Below are positions 53,636 to 62,322 of a stretch of DNA of 64,000 bases, in pieces (the stretch's first letter is position 1; each line of letters starts with the position of its first letter). Position numbers and translations under genes: made by a program. Location of the stretch: assembly GCF_001428825.1 (NCBI RefSeq), contig NZ_LMIT01000002.1:327669-391668 (forward strand). Direction: 5' to 3'. This DNA is from Nocardioides sp. Root240 (GTDB lineage Bacteria > Actinomycetota > Actinomycetes > Propionibacteriales > Nocardioidaceae). A model generated the notes under the pieces. That model had not been told where the DNA came from and searched no databases. It saw only the letters and a program-made list of their open reading frames with translations.

Positions 53636-55618
53636 GTGTCCGACATCAAGGTCGTCGTACTCACCCCCGATGGGCGCAAGGAGTCGACGGTCACGGAGGG
53701 CACGAAGGCCTGGGAGCTGTTCCGCGACGACGCCGACGTGATCGCGGCGCGCGTGGGCGACCAGCTCAAGGACCTGTCGTATCCCTTGGCCGACGGCGAC
53801 GAGGTCGAGGGCGTGCTGATCGGGAGCCCCGACGGGCTCGACATCCTGCGGCACTCGACCGCTCACGTGCTGGCGCAGGCGGTGCAGCAGCTGTTCCCGG
53901 AGGCCAAGCTCGGCATCGGGCCGCCGATCGACAACGGCTTCTACTACGACTTCGACGTCCCGGTGCCGTTCGTGCCCGAGGACCTCGTCAAGCTCGAGAC
54001 CGCGATGCGCAAGATCATCAAGGAGAACCAGCGCTTCGACCGCCGGGTCACCACCGACGAGGACGCGCTCGTCGAGCTGGCCGACGAGCCCTACAAGGTC
54101 GAGCTGATCGGCCTGAAGGGCTCGGCTGCGGACGCCGCCGAGGGGGCGTCCGCCGAGGTCGGAGCCGGCGAGCTGACCATCTACGACAACCTCAACCGCA
54201 ACGGCGAGGTGGCGTGGAAGGACCTCTGCCGTGGGCCGCACCTGCCGACCACCAAGCGGATCCCGGCCTTCAAGCTGATGCGCAGTGCGGCGGCGTACTG
54301 GCGCGGTGACGAGAAGAACAAGCAGCTCCAGCGCATCTACGGCACCGCGTGGCCGAGCAAGGAGGAGCTCGAGGAGCACCTCCACCGGCTCGAGGAGGCC
54401 GAGCGCCGCGACCACCGTAAGCTCGGGCGCGAGCTCGACCTGTTCTCGTTCCCCGACGAGATCGGCTCCGGCCTGCCGGTGTTCCACCCCAAGGGTGGCG
54501 TGGTCAAGCGGGAGATGGAGGACTACGTCCGCCGCCGGCACATCGAGGAGGGCTTCTCCTACGTCGGCACCCCGCACATCAGCAAGGACGGCCTGTTCCA
54601 CACCTCGGGCCACCTGCCGTACTACGCCGACACGATGTTCCCGCCGATGGAGTTCGAGGGCGCGAACTACCAGCTGAAGGCGATGAACTGCCCGATGCAC
54701 AACCTGATCTTCAGCAGCCGGGGGCGCTCGTACCGCGAGCTGCCGCTGCGCCTGTTCGAGTTCGGGAGCGTCTACCGCTACGAGAAGTCCGGCGTCATCC
54801 ACGGCCTGACCCGCGTCCGCGGCTTCGCGCAGGACGACTCGCACTCGTACTGCACGCCCGAGCAGGCGCCGGCCGAGGTCAAGCACCTGCTGGGCTTCAT
54901 GCTCGGCGTGCTCAAGGACTTCGGCCTCGACGACTTCTACCTCGAGCTGTCGACCCGCGACGACGCGAAGCCCGACAAGTTCGTCGGCTCCGACGAGGAC
55001 TGGGCGACCGCGACCAAGGTGCTCGAGGACGTCGCCGCCGAGACCGGCCTCGAGCTGGTCCCCGACCCGGGCGGCGCCGCGTTCTACGGCCCGAAGATCT
55101 CGGTGCAGGCCAAGGACGCCATCGGCCGCACCTGGCAGATGGGCACGGTCCAGTACGACTTCAACCAGCCCGCCCGCTTCGGCCTCGAGTACACCTCGCC
55201 CGACGGCTCCAAGCAGCAGCCGGTGATGATCCACTCCGCGAAGTTCGGCTCGATCGAGCGCTTCCTCGGCGTCCTCGTCGAGCACTACGCCGGCGCCTTC
55301 CCCCCGTGGCTCGCCCCGGTGCAGGTCGTCGGGATCCCGGTCGCCGACGCCTTCACCGACTACCTCTACGAGGTCACCGGGCAGCTCAAGGCGCGCGGGA
55401 TCCGGGTCGAGGTCGACGAGTCCGACGACCGCTTCCAGAAGAAGATCCGCAACGCGCAGCTGCAGAAGATCCCCTTCATGCTCATCGCCGGGGGCGAGGA
55501 CGTCGAGAAGGGCGCGGTCAGCTTCCGCTACCGCGACGGGCGCCAGGACAACGGCGTGCCGATCGCCGAGGCGATCGAGCGTGTGGTCGCCGCGGTGACC
55601 AGCCGCGAGCAGGTCTGA
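53636..55618 (+). CDS. thrS: Threonyl-tRNA synthetase
   Basis: 660 residues. N-terminal TGS domain (about 1-60), editing domain with the [11 protein letters not shown] motif, class II catalytic core with zinc Cys in [10 protein letters not shown], and a C-terminal anticodon-binding domain. GTG start with GAAGGAG upstream. No T-box was recognised in the 109-bp leader. Followed after 5 bp by a lipoprotein gene and then TetR, HIT and pgsA. Confidence 0.97.
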   Translation: MSDIKVVVLTPDGRKESTVTEGTKAWELFRDDADVIAARVGDQLKDLSYPLADGDEVEGVLIGSPDGLDILRHSTAHVLAQAVQQLFPEAKLGIGPPIDNGFYYDFDVPVPFVPEDLVKLETAMRKIIKENQRFDRRVTTDEDALVELADEPYKVELIGLKGSAADAAEGASAEVGAGELTIYDNLNRNGEVAWKDLCRGPHLPTTKRIPAFKLMRSAAAYWRGDEKNKQLQRIYGTAWPSKEELEEHLHRLEEAERRDHRKLGRELDLFSFPDEIGSGLPVFHPKGGVVKREMEDYVRRRHIEEGFSYVGTPHISKDGLFHTSGHLPYYADTMFPPMEFEGANYQLKAMNCPMHNLIFSSRGRSYRELPLRLFEFGSVYRYEKSGVIHGLTRVRGFAQDDSHSYCTPEQAPAEVKHLLGFMLGVLKDFGLDDFYLELSTRDDAKPDKFVGSDEDWATATKVLEDVAAETGLELVPDPGGAAFYGPKISVQAKDAIGRTWQMGTVQYDFNQPARFGLEYTSPDGSKQQPVMIHSAKFGSIERFLGVLVEHYAGAFPPWLAPVQVVGIPVADAFTDYLYEVTGQLKARGIRVEVDESDDRFQKKIRNAQLQKIPFMLIAGGEDVEKGAVSFRYRDGRQDNGVPIAEAIERVVAAVTSREQV

Positions 55619-55623
55619 TCCGG

Positions 55624-56610
55624 ATGCGCAGGGGGGCAGCGGGCGTCGTACTCCTGGCGCTGCTGCCTGCCCTGGCCGCGTGCGGCGGGTCGGACCCGAA
55701 CGCCGGCGCACCGCCGCGCCCACCGGCCTCCAGCCAGACCACGGCGAGCCCGAGCGACGACGGCCGTCCGGCGGGTGACGCCGGCGACCCGGGGGACGGG
55801 GCGAGCGACCTGGCCAAGCTGGCCGAGGAGGCTGCCCGCGCGGCGAGCGAGACGGCGACGAGCAATATCGCCCCGCGTGACGGCGACGTGCTCGGCGGCG
55901 ACGTGAGCTGGCCGCAGTGCCCGAAGGGGATGGGCATCCCCGAGAAGAAGGGGCTCGGCCTGCCGATGCCGCTGCCCTCGGCGGAGTACGTCGTGCTCGG
56001 GCTGACCAACGGCCCCGGGTTCACGCCCAACCCGTGCCTGGCCGACCAGGTCCAATGGGCCAAGGACAACGACGTGCTGGTTGCGGTCTACGCCGTGTCG
56101 TCGTACCCGGACGCGGCGACGCTGGCCGACGAGGGCGCCAACGGCCCCTACGACGCCTCGACGAAGCTCGGCCAGCTCAAGAACGTCGGCTACGCGCAGG
56201 CCCGCTTCAACATCGGCACCATGGCCGTCGTCGGCCTGCTCAGCCCGATCGTGTGGATCGACGTCGAGCCGGTCCCGGTCTTCGAGTGGAGCAAGGACCT
56301 GCGCGCCAACGCGGCCGTCATCGAGGGCGTCGCCCGGGGGTACGTCGACGCCGGCTTCCGGATCGGCGTCTACTCCACGCCCAGCCTCTACCAGCGCGTG
56401 GTCGGCGACTTCGACCTCGGCGGCGTCCCGGAGTGGCGCGCCGCCGGCCAGACGTCGAAGGCCGAGGCGCTCCACCGGTGCGGCGACGACTGGTCGATCC
56501 AGGGCGGCAGGGCCGTGATGGGCCAGTGGGTCGAGCAGCGCCGCGACCTCAACGTCACCTGCCCGGGCATCGCCGCCGACCTCGGCCAGTGGTTCCACCG
56601 GTTCACGTGA
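55624..56610 (+). CDS. Lipoprotein with GH25/DUF1906-like domain
   Basis: 328 residues. Lipobox LALAAC... ends near residue 22 (LPALAACGG), then a Ser/Pro/Asp-rich linker and a domain from about residue 95 starting GGDVSWPQCPKG, with LGLTNGPGF, VWIDVEPVPV and YSTPSLYQ. This looks like the glycosidase-like TIM-barrel fold of GH25-type proteins; whether it cuts peptidoglycan is unknown. It begins 5 bp after thrS. Confidence 0.77.
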   Translation: MRRGAAGVVLLALLPALAACGGSDPNAGAPPRPPASSQTTASPSDDGRPAGDAGDPGDGASDLAKLAEEAARAASETATSNIAPRDGDVLGGDVSWPQCPKGMGIPEKKGLGLPMPLPSAEYVVLGLTNGPGFTPNPCLADQVQWAKDNDVLVAVYAVSSYPDAATLADEGANGPYDASTKLGQLKNVGYAQARFNIGTMAVVGLLSPIVWIDVEPVPVFEWSKDLRANAAVIEGVARGYVDAGFRIGVYSTPSLYQRVVGDFDLGGVPEWRAAGQTSKAEALHRCGDDWSIQGGRAVMGQWVEQRRDLNVTCPGIAADLGQWFHRFT

Positions 56611-56622
56611 GAGGGTTTGCCA

Positions 56623-57351
56623 ATGGGTGTTGACGACAGCGGCGAGCTCCTGGACGGACGTCGTCGACGCTGGCAGGAGCACAACCAGGTCCGCCGGCAG
56701 GTCATCATCGACGCCGCGATCGCCGTGCTCGAGCGTCAGGCTCCGGGCGAGGAGTTCCAGGTGCAGGCCGTCGCCGACGAGGCGAGCATGAGCCGCACCG
56801 TGATCTACCGCCACTTCGAGGACCGCTCCGACCTCGACCGTGCCGTCCAGCGCCAGATCTGCGACGACGTCGGCGACCAGCTGCTGCCCGCGCTGTCCTA
56901 CGACGGCACGCCGGACCAGATCATCCACCGGATCGTCGGCAACTTCATCCGCTGGGCCGAGGCACACCCCGCGCTCTACTGGTTCGCCGACCGCGACCTG
57001 TCCGACTGGGGCCCCAGCCCCCTGAGCCTGGCGGTCCAGCAGGTGGCCGAGGGCATCGAGGGGATCATGGCCGTCGTGGTCGCCGCGCTCGGCGTCGAGC
57101 TCAGCGACGACGACCGCGCGGCGCTCGACCCGTGGGTGTTCGGCATGATCGGCGCGGTCTTCGCCGCCGTACGCCGGTGGCTGGAGCGCGATGTCCGCGA
57201 GCCCAGCATCGAGACCTGCATCGACATCCTCTCCGAGTCGATCTGGCTGCAGATCAACGGCATGGCCCTCTCCCGCGGCCTCAACCTGCCCGACCTTCCC
57301 GTGTCCGACCTGCTGCAGACGCTGTCGCCGTCCGGCAGCGACGAGGAGTGA
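56623..57351 (+). CDS. TetR-family regulator
   Basis: 242 residues. N-terminal helix-turn-helix (IIDAAIAVLERQAPGEEFQV, then EASMSRTVIYRHFEDRSDL) and an all-helical ligand domain. ATG 56623 chosen; TTG 56617 is possible. GTGA overlap with the HIT gene. Targets unknown. Confidence 0.88.
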   Translation: MGVDDSGELLDGRRRRWQEHNQVRRQVIIDAAIAVLERQAPGEEFQVQAVADEASMSRTVIYRHFEDRSDLDRAVQRQICDDVGDQLLPALSYDGTPDQIIHRIVGNFIRWAEAHPALYWFADRDLSDWGPSPLSLAVQQVAEGIEGIMAVVVAALGVELSDDDRAALDPWVFGMIGAVFAAVRRWLERDVREPSIETCIDILSESIWLQINGMALSRGLNLPDLPVSDLLQTLSPSGSDEE

Positions 57352-57887
57352 CTCCTTCCGTGACCGACCCCGACGGGCTCGAGCGGCTCTGGACGCCGCA
57401 CCGGATGTCCTACGTGCGCGGCGAGGAGGACACCGATCCCACGCACGCCGACCCGCGTCCGGCCTGCCCGTTCTGCCGGATCAGGCCCGACCCGGCGACG
57501 TCGACCGACGACGAGCTGGTCGTGGCGCGCGGCGAGACGGCGTACGCCGTGCTCAACCTCTACCCCTACAACCCGGGCCACCTGATGGTGCTGCCGTACC
57601 GCCACGTCGCCGACTACACCGAGCTCGACGACAAGGAGACCGACGAGGTCGCCGCGCTGACCAAGGCCGCGCTGCGCGCGATCCGGACGGTCTCGCAGCC
57701 GCATGCGTTCAACGTCGGGCTGAACCTCGGGGGAGCGGCCGGCGGCTCGCTGTCGGGCCACCTGCACCAGCACGTCGTCCCGCGCTGGTCGGGCGACTCG
57801 AACTTCATGACCGTCGTCGCCGGCACCAAGACGCTCCCGCAGCTGCTGGGCGACACCCGCGATCTGCTCGCCGCGGCCTGGCAGTAG
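57348..57887 (+). CDS. HIT-family protein, AP4A phosphorylase-like
   Basis: 179 residues. CPFCR...PATSTDDELVVARG zinc/N-terminal segment and the catalytic histidine triad HLHQHVVPRW. In mycobacteria the gene between thrS and pgsA encodes a diadenosine tetraphosphate phosphorylase of this type, and the same neighbourhood is seen here. GTG 57348 (overlapping the TetR stop) or GTG 57360 may be the start. Confidence 0.88.
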   Translation: MTPSVTDPDGLERLWTPHRMSYVRGEEDTDPTHADPRPACPFCRIRPDPATSTDDELVVARGETAYAVLNLYPYNPGHLMVLPYRHVADYTELDDKETDEVAALTKAALRAIRTVSQPHAFNVGLNLGGAAGGSLSGHLHQHVVPRWSGDSNFMTVVAGTKTLPQLLGDTRDLLAAAWQ

Positions 57888-57901
57888 TAGGTTCTCGACC
57901 C

Positions 57902-58561
57902 GTGTTGGAGCGCTTCAAGGAGTTCTGGGCCGGGACCGTGCTGCACCCGTTCGTGCGGTTGTTCATCCGGATGGGCATCAGCCCGGACGCGGTGACCCTC
58001 GTCGGCACCCTCGGCGTCAGCGCGGGCGCGCTGATCTTCTTCCCGCAGGGCGAGTTGCTGATCGGCGTCCTGTTCATCACCGCCTTCGTGTTCAGCGACC
58101 TGATCGACGGCCGGATGGCCCGCGAGATGGGCCGGGTCTCGAAGTTCGGCGCCTTCTGGGACTCCACCCTCGACCGGATCGGCGACGGCGCGATCTTCGG
58201 CGGCCTCGCGCTCTACTACGCCGGCACCGGGGCCGACCAGGGCGACAGCTACCTCTACCTCTGCGTGACCCTGTGGTGCCTGGTGATGGGCTCGGTCACC
58301 TCCTACGCGCGGGCCCGCGCCGAGTCGCTCGGCATGGACGCCAGGGGCGGCATCGCCGAGCGCGCCGACCGCCTGGTCTCGATCCTCGTCATGACGGGCC
58401 TGAGCGCCATCTTCGACCTCCCGATCCTGATGGAGGTCACGCTCTGGGCGCTGGCCGTCGCGAGCACCTACACGGTGATCTTCCGGGTGCTGAAGGTACG
58501 ACGCCAGGCCCTCGCGGCCGAGGCGGAGGCGGCCGCGTCCGCAGGGGAACCCGAGGCGTAG
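57902..58561 (+). CDS. pgsA: Phosphatidylinositol phosphate synthase-like CDP-alcohol phosphotransferase
   Basis: 219 residues, about six helices. The CDP-alcohol phosphotransferase signature DxxDGxxAR-x8-GxxxDxxxD is complete (DLIDGRMAR, then GAFWDSTLD). Position next to thrS and HIT matches mycobacterial pgsA1, so the product is probably phosphatidylinositol phosphate, the precursor of PI and PIMs. GTG start with TAGGTT 8 nt upstream. Confidence 0.9.
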   Translation: MLERFKEFWAGTVLHPFVRLFIRMGISPDAVTLVGTLGVSAGALIFFPQGELLIGVLFITAFVFSDLIDGRMAREMGRVSKFGAFWDSTLDRIGDGAIFGGLALYYAGTGADQGDSYLYLCVTLWCLVMGSVTSYARARAESLGMDARGGIAERADRLVSILVMTGLSAIFDLPILMEVTLWALAVASTYTVIFRVLKVRRQALAAEAEAAASAGEPEA

Positions 58562-58592
58562 CCACGCCGGCCCCCGCCGTACGATTGGGGGC

Positions 58593-59498
58593 ATGAGCGA
58601 GCAGGCAGAGCCCACTTCTGGGCAGGGCACCACCCGGGTCAAGCGCGGCATGGCCGAGATGCTCAAGGGTGGCGTCATCATGGACGTCGTCACCCCGGAG
58701 CAGGCGAAGATCGCCGAGGACGCCGGCGCGGTGGCGGTGATGGCGCTGGAGCGCGTTCCGGCCGACATCCGCGCCCAGGGTGGGGTGTCGCGGATGAGCG
58801 ACCCCGACATGATCGACGGCATCATCGAGGCGGTCTCGATCCCGGTGATGGCCAAGGCCCGGATCGGCCACTTCGCCGAGGCCCAGGTGCTGCAGTCCCT
58901 GGGTGTGGACTACATCGACGAGTCCGAGGTGCTGACCCCGGCCGACTACGCCAACCACATCGACAAGTGGGCCTTCACGGTTCCCTTCGTGTGTGGTGCG
59001 ACCAACCTGGGCGAGGCGCTGCGGCGGATCACCGAGGGTGCGGCCATGATCCGCTCCAAGGGCGAGGCCGGCACCGGTGACGTGTCCAACGCGGTGACCC
59101 ACATGCGCACGATCCGTGCGGAGCTGCGCCGGCTCACGGTGCTGTCCGACGACGAGCTGTACGTCGCGGCCAAGGAGCTGCAGGCGCCGTACGACCTGGT
59201 CGTGGAGGTGGCCCGCAGCGGCAAGCTGCCGGTCGTGCTGTTCACGGCGGGTGGCATCGCGACCCCGGCCGACGCGGCGATGATGATGCAGCTGGGCGCC
59301 GAGGGTGTCTTCGTGGGCTCGGGCATCTTCAAGTCCGGCAACCCGGCCCAGCGTGCCGAGGCGATCGTGAAGGCCACGACCTTCTTCGACGACCCGGACG
59401 TGGTCGCGAAGGTCTCGCGCGGCCTGGGCGAGGCCATGGTCGGCATCAACGTCGACGAGCTGCCGCAGCCCCACCGCCTGGCCGAGCGCGGCTGGTGA
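58593..59498 (+). CDS. pdxS: Pyridoxal 5'-phosphate synthase subunit PdxS
   Basis: 301 residues; [18 protein letters not shown] with the catalytic Lys region, [19 protein letters not shown] and [11 protein letters not shown]. Makes PLP from ribose 5-phosphate, glyceraldehyde 3-phosphate and ammonia from PdxT. PdxT is not encoded next to it in this window. TACGAT 7 nt before the ATG. Tandem terminators follow. Confidence 0.97.
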   Translation: MSEQAEPTSGQGTTRVKRGMAEMLKGGVIMDVVTPEQAKIAEDAGAVAVMALERVPADIRAQGGVSRMSDPDMIDGIIEAVSIPVMAKARIGHFAEAQVLQSLGVDYIDESEVLTPADYANHIDKWAFTVPFVCGATNLGEALRRITEGAAMIRSKGEAGTGDVSNAVTHMRTIRAELRRLTVLSDDELYVAAKELQAPYDLVVEVARSGKLPVVLFTAGGIATPADAAMMMQLGAEGVFVGSGIFKSGNPAQRAEAIVKATTFFDDPDVVAKVSRGLGEAMVGINVDELPQPHRLAERGW

Positions 59499-59540
59499 GC
59501 CGGCGGGCCGACGCGCCCGCACCCCCTGCATGACCCATCG

Positions 59541-59602
59541 GAACCATGGTCTTGACACATCAGGACCATGGTTCGGTGTTTTTACCGGGCCAATGTCCCG
59601 GT
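59541..59602 (+). terminator. Tandem terminators after pdxS
   Basis: First hairpin: 11-bp stem GAACCATGGTC/GACCATGGTTC (59541-59551, 59564-59574), then GGTGTTTTT. Second: ACCGGG/CCCGGT (59584-59589, 59597-59602), then TTT. They insulate the SipW/TasA operon. The rest of 59499-59732 shows no gene; a GGAG lies 8 nt before the next start codon. Confidence 0.85.
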
Positions 59603-59732
59603 TTTCCCACGGGATCATGACCCCGCATGTTTGCCTTCGTTCTGACACCAGAGCGCTCCCGCGCTGGAAGTCAACCATCACATCAGACAGCCAGACCTGG
59701 GGACAAACAGGCATGGGGACTGGAGACACGGA

Positions 59733-60266
59733 ATGAAGAAGACGACGAAGGGCGCGCTCGCTGCGGGCTCCGCCGCAGTGCTGCTCATGGGTGGTGCGGG
59801 CACCCTGGCCTTCTGGAACGCCAACACCGATGTCGACGGCGTCGCCGTCACCGCCGGTGAGCTCAAGATCATCAACGACAACTGCGTCGACGCCGACTGG
59901 GTGTTCGACAGTGGTGAGGACGAGGCGGACAAGGTCTACGCGGCCGGCGACCTGATCGTCCCGGGTGACGAGCTGACCAAGACCTGCACCTTCGAGATCC
60001 AGGCGACGGGTGAGCACCTCCGGGCCAACCTCGACGTCACCGAGCCGAGCCTCTCCGGTGCGCTCGCCCCGAACCTGACCCTCGTCGACACCTACCAGGT
60101 CGGTGGCGTGGACCTCGTCGACGGCGACATCACCGAGGACAACGACGGCGACGTGGTCACCGCGAACATCTCGGTGACGTTCAACGGCAGCTCCACCAAC
60201 GCGACCCAGACGCTGGCCGGCGCCCTGTCGGACTTCACGCTCTCGCTGACCCAGGACCACGACTGA
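59733..60266 (+). CDS. SipW-dependent exported protein (TasA/CalY-like), copy 1
   Basis: 177 residues. The N-terminus (MKKTTKGALAAGSAAVLLMG then GTLAFWNANTDV) matches the 'alternate signal' class cut by SipW-type peptidases rather than the usual AxA site; the conserved Trp is residue 28. The mature protein is acidic and beta-rich with two Cys (NDNCVDADW; KTCTFEIQA), as in TasA/camelysin family fibre or surface proteins. First gene of the operon with its cognate peptidase. Confidence 0.87.
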   Translation: MKKTTKGALAAGSAAVLLMGGAGTLAFWNANTDVDGVAVTAGELKIINDNCVDADWVFDSGEDEADKVYAAGDLIVPGDELTKTCTFEIQATGEHLRANLDVTEPSLSGALAPNLTLVDTYQVGGVDLVDGDITEDNDGDVVTANISVTFNGSSTNATQTLAGALSDFTLSLTQDHD

Positions 60267-60282
60267 TCCTCTGATCAGTCGT
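60259..60282 (+). other. Hairpin between substrate gene and signal peptidase gene
   Basis: 10-bp perfect stem ACGACTGATC/GATCAGTCGT with a CTCT loop; it includes the stop codon of the substrate gene and ends 9 bp before the peptidase GTG. No U-tract, so it may partly terminate transcription or protect the upstream mRNA, giving more substrate than peptidase. Confidence 0.6.
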
Positions 60283-60291
60283 AGCTGAACG

Positions 60292-61056
60292 GTGGTTCCC
60301 TCGGTCCGAGCGACCTTCGGCTGGATCGGCCAGGTCGTCTCCTGGCTGGTGATCCTCGGTGTGGCGCTCGCCCTGGCAGTCGCGGTGATCATCCCGCGGC
60401 TGGCAGGTGCGACGCCCTACACCGTGCTCACCGGGTCGATGCAGCCGACGTACCCGCCCGGGACCCTGGTGGTCGTCAAGCCGACGGACTTCGACGAGCT
60501 CGCCATCGGTGACGTGGTCACCTACCAGCGGGAGTCGGGCAAGTCCACAGTGGTCACTCACCGGGTGGTGGGGACGGGGACCCGCTTCGACGGGACCAGG
60601 ACCGTCACCACCCGGGGGGACGCCAACCAGGATCCCGATCGGAACCCGGTTCTCGCTGTTCAGGTCAAGGGAAAGCTCTGGTACGCCGTCCCGTACCTGG
60701 GCTACGTCAACAATGCGTTGTCCGGTCAGGAGCGGCAGTGGGCCGTCATCGCGGTGTCGGCCCTCCTGATCGGCTACGCGGCGTTCATGTTCGTCAGTGC
60801 CCTCCGCGACCGCCGGCGGGCGAAGAGGGAGTCGCCGGAACCGGTCGCGGAGGCGCTGGGGATGCCGATGGAGGAGCTGTCCGAGGAGCAGGGCACCCAC
60901 TCGTCGGCAGCACCGCCACCGCCGCGAACGGGAACGCGCAGCAACCGCCGGCTCGCGCCGGTCATGGTCGGAACAGCCGGCCTGGTGTTCGGCCTGGTCC
61001 TCATCAGGTCGCGACACCATCACGGGAGAGAACAGACAGGAAGGGCATCGTCGTGA
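60292..61056 (+). CDS. sipW: SipW-like (ER-type) signal peptidase I
   Basis: 255 residues. N-terminal membrane helix (about 14-36), catalytic Ser49 in VLTGSMQPT and His90 in VVTHRVVGTG, the Ser-His pair of ER/SipW-type S26 peptidases instead of Ser-Lys, a second helix (AVIAVSALLIGYAAFMFVSAL, about 149-169) and a cytoplasmic tail of about 85 residues. Probably processes the neighbouring TasA-like proteins. GTG start. Confidence 0.9.
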   Translation: MVPSVRATFGWIGQVVSWLVILGVALALAVAVIIPRLAGATPYTVLTGSMQPTYPPGTLVVVKPTDFDELAIGDVVTYQRESGKSTVVTHRVVGTGTRFDGTRTVTTRGDANQDPDRNPVLAVQVKGKLWYAVPYLGYVNNALSGQERQWAVIAVSALLIGYAAFMFVSALRDRRRAKRESPEPVAEALGMPMEELSEEQGTHSSAAPPPPRTGTRSNRRLAPVMVGTAGLVFGLVLIRSRHHHGREQTGRASS

Positions 61057-61730
61057 TCCGCCGCCTCGCCGTACCGATCGGGGCCATCGCTGCTGCGGTG
61101 GTCACGCTGGTCGCTGCGCCCGCACACGCGGACGACGAGATCGGCCTCAGTCGCGACGGTGTCACCTGGTCGACGGAGCTGACCGCGCCCCTGTTCGACC
61201 CGGACTTCAGGTTTGTGCCGGGGGACCAGGAGGTGCGCTCCTTCCGCGTGCGCAACGACGGACCGTCGGCCGGTGTGCTGACCGTCGACGTCATCGCGAG
61301 CGATCCCGACCTCCTGCTGGCCGACGACGACTTCACCCTCGAGGCGCGCATCGGCAACGGGCCGTGGCTCTCCGTCGGCGCCGGCACCACGCGCGCCGTC
61401 ACCGAGCTGAAGGTCGCCGAAGGCGCACAGACCCGTGTCTCGGTGCGGGCTACCTTCGACTGGGACTCCACTCGTCAGGTCCAGTCGGTCCCCTTCCGGG
61501 TCCACCTCAACCTGGCCGAGGACGGCGACGTCGGCGGTGTCGACAACGGCAACGGTGACGGCGACGGGGGAGACGGCGACGTCGGCGGCGAGGACGACGC
61601 GCTTCCGAGCACGGGTGCCGCGGTGGCACCGGGCCTGCTGTGGCTGGCCGCCGGCCTGATCGGCTCGGGACTCGCACTGCTGCGCCGCCGCGACCGCCGC
61701 GAGGAGGCCAGCAACCATGTCCAGGCATGA
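61053..61730 (+). CDS. Cell-wall-anchored protein with LPSTG signal
   Basis: 225 residues, GTG start overlapping the peptidase stop. Ordinary Sec signal peptide (cleavage after AHA, residue 26), a beta-rich domain (VPGDQEVRSFRVRNDGPSAG, then VTELKVAEGAQTRVSV), an acidic Gly/Asp/Asn linker, then LPSTG (residues about 184-188), a hydrophobic helix and RRR, the complete sortase sorting signal. It may anchor the fibres formed by the SipW substrates to the cell wall. Confidence 0.85.
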   Translation: MIRRLAVPIGAIAAAVVTLVAAPAHADDEIGLSRDGVTWSTELTAPLFDPDFRFVPGDQEVRSFRVRNDGPSAGVLTVDVIASDPDLLLADDDFTLEARIGNGPWLSVGAGTTRAVTELKVAEGAQTRVSVRATFDWDSTRQVQSVPFRVHLNLAEDGDVGGVDNGNGDGDGGDGDVGGEDDALPSTGAAVAPGLLWLAAGLIGSGLALLRRRDRREEASNHVQA

Positions 61731-62322
61731 ATCCCGCCACCGCCACGAGCGCAGCCGCTGGTTCGGGCGCGGCCGAACGCGCGCGCTGCTGTCCGTAGGC
61801 CTGCTGCTCGGCGCCGGCGCCGTCGCGACCTCGGCGTACTGGCACGACGAGGCCACCGTGGACGGTGCGTCGGTGCAGGCCGGCGCGATCCACATCGACC
61901 TCGCCACCAACAACAAGGTGAAGCCCGAGACCTACGTGTGGAGCGACCTGTCCGGGAGCATCCCGGCGACGGGTGGCTCCGTCGCCAAGGTGCTCCGGGT
62001 CCGCAACAACAGCAACGGCCGGCTGACCTTCGGCTACACCGTCTCGGCAACCGCGTCCGGCTCGCTCGGAGCCGCGCTCAAGGTGACCGTGCTCAAGGGG
62101 GGATCCGTGAGCAGCTCGACCTGCACCGGCGGTACCGCTGTCGGTACGGCGGGTGTGAGCCTGAACGGGTTCAGCGCCTCCGGCGGCAACCTGGCCGCCA
62201 CCGCGGCCACGCCGTACCACGACCTGTGCGTCCAGGTGACGCTCCCGCCGAGCTCGGGCGTCGGCCAGCTCCAGTCCTCCAACGTCGTCCTGACGTTCAA
62301 CGCCACGCAGGTGATCGCGTGA
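61717..62322 (+). CDS. SipW-dependent exported protein, copy 2
   Basis: 201 residues, overlapping the previous gene by 14 bp, with GAGGAGG upstream. A long basic N-terminus rich in His and Arg, a helix (ALLSVGLLLGAGAVATSAY) and the SipW-type motif AYWHDEATVDG (Trp42). The mature part is a beta-sandwich-like domain with two Cys (STCTGG; HDLCVQV). GTGA overlap with the next gene. Confidence 0.85.
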   Translation: MSRHESRHRHERSRWFGRGRTRALLSVGLLLGAGAVATSAYWHDEATVDGASVQAGAIHIDLATNNKVKPETYVWSDLSGSIPATGGSVAKVLRVRNNSNGRLTFGYTVSATASGSLGAALKVTVLKGGSVSSSTCTGGTAVGTAGVSLNGFSASGGNLAATAATPYHDLCVQVTLPPSSGVGQLQSSNVVLTFNATQVIA

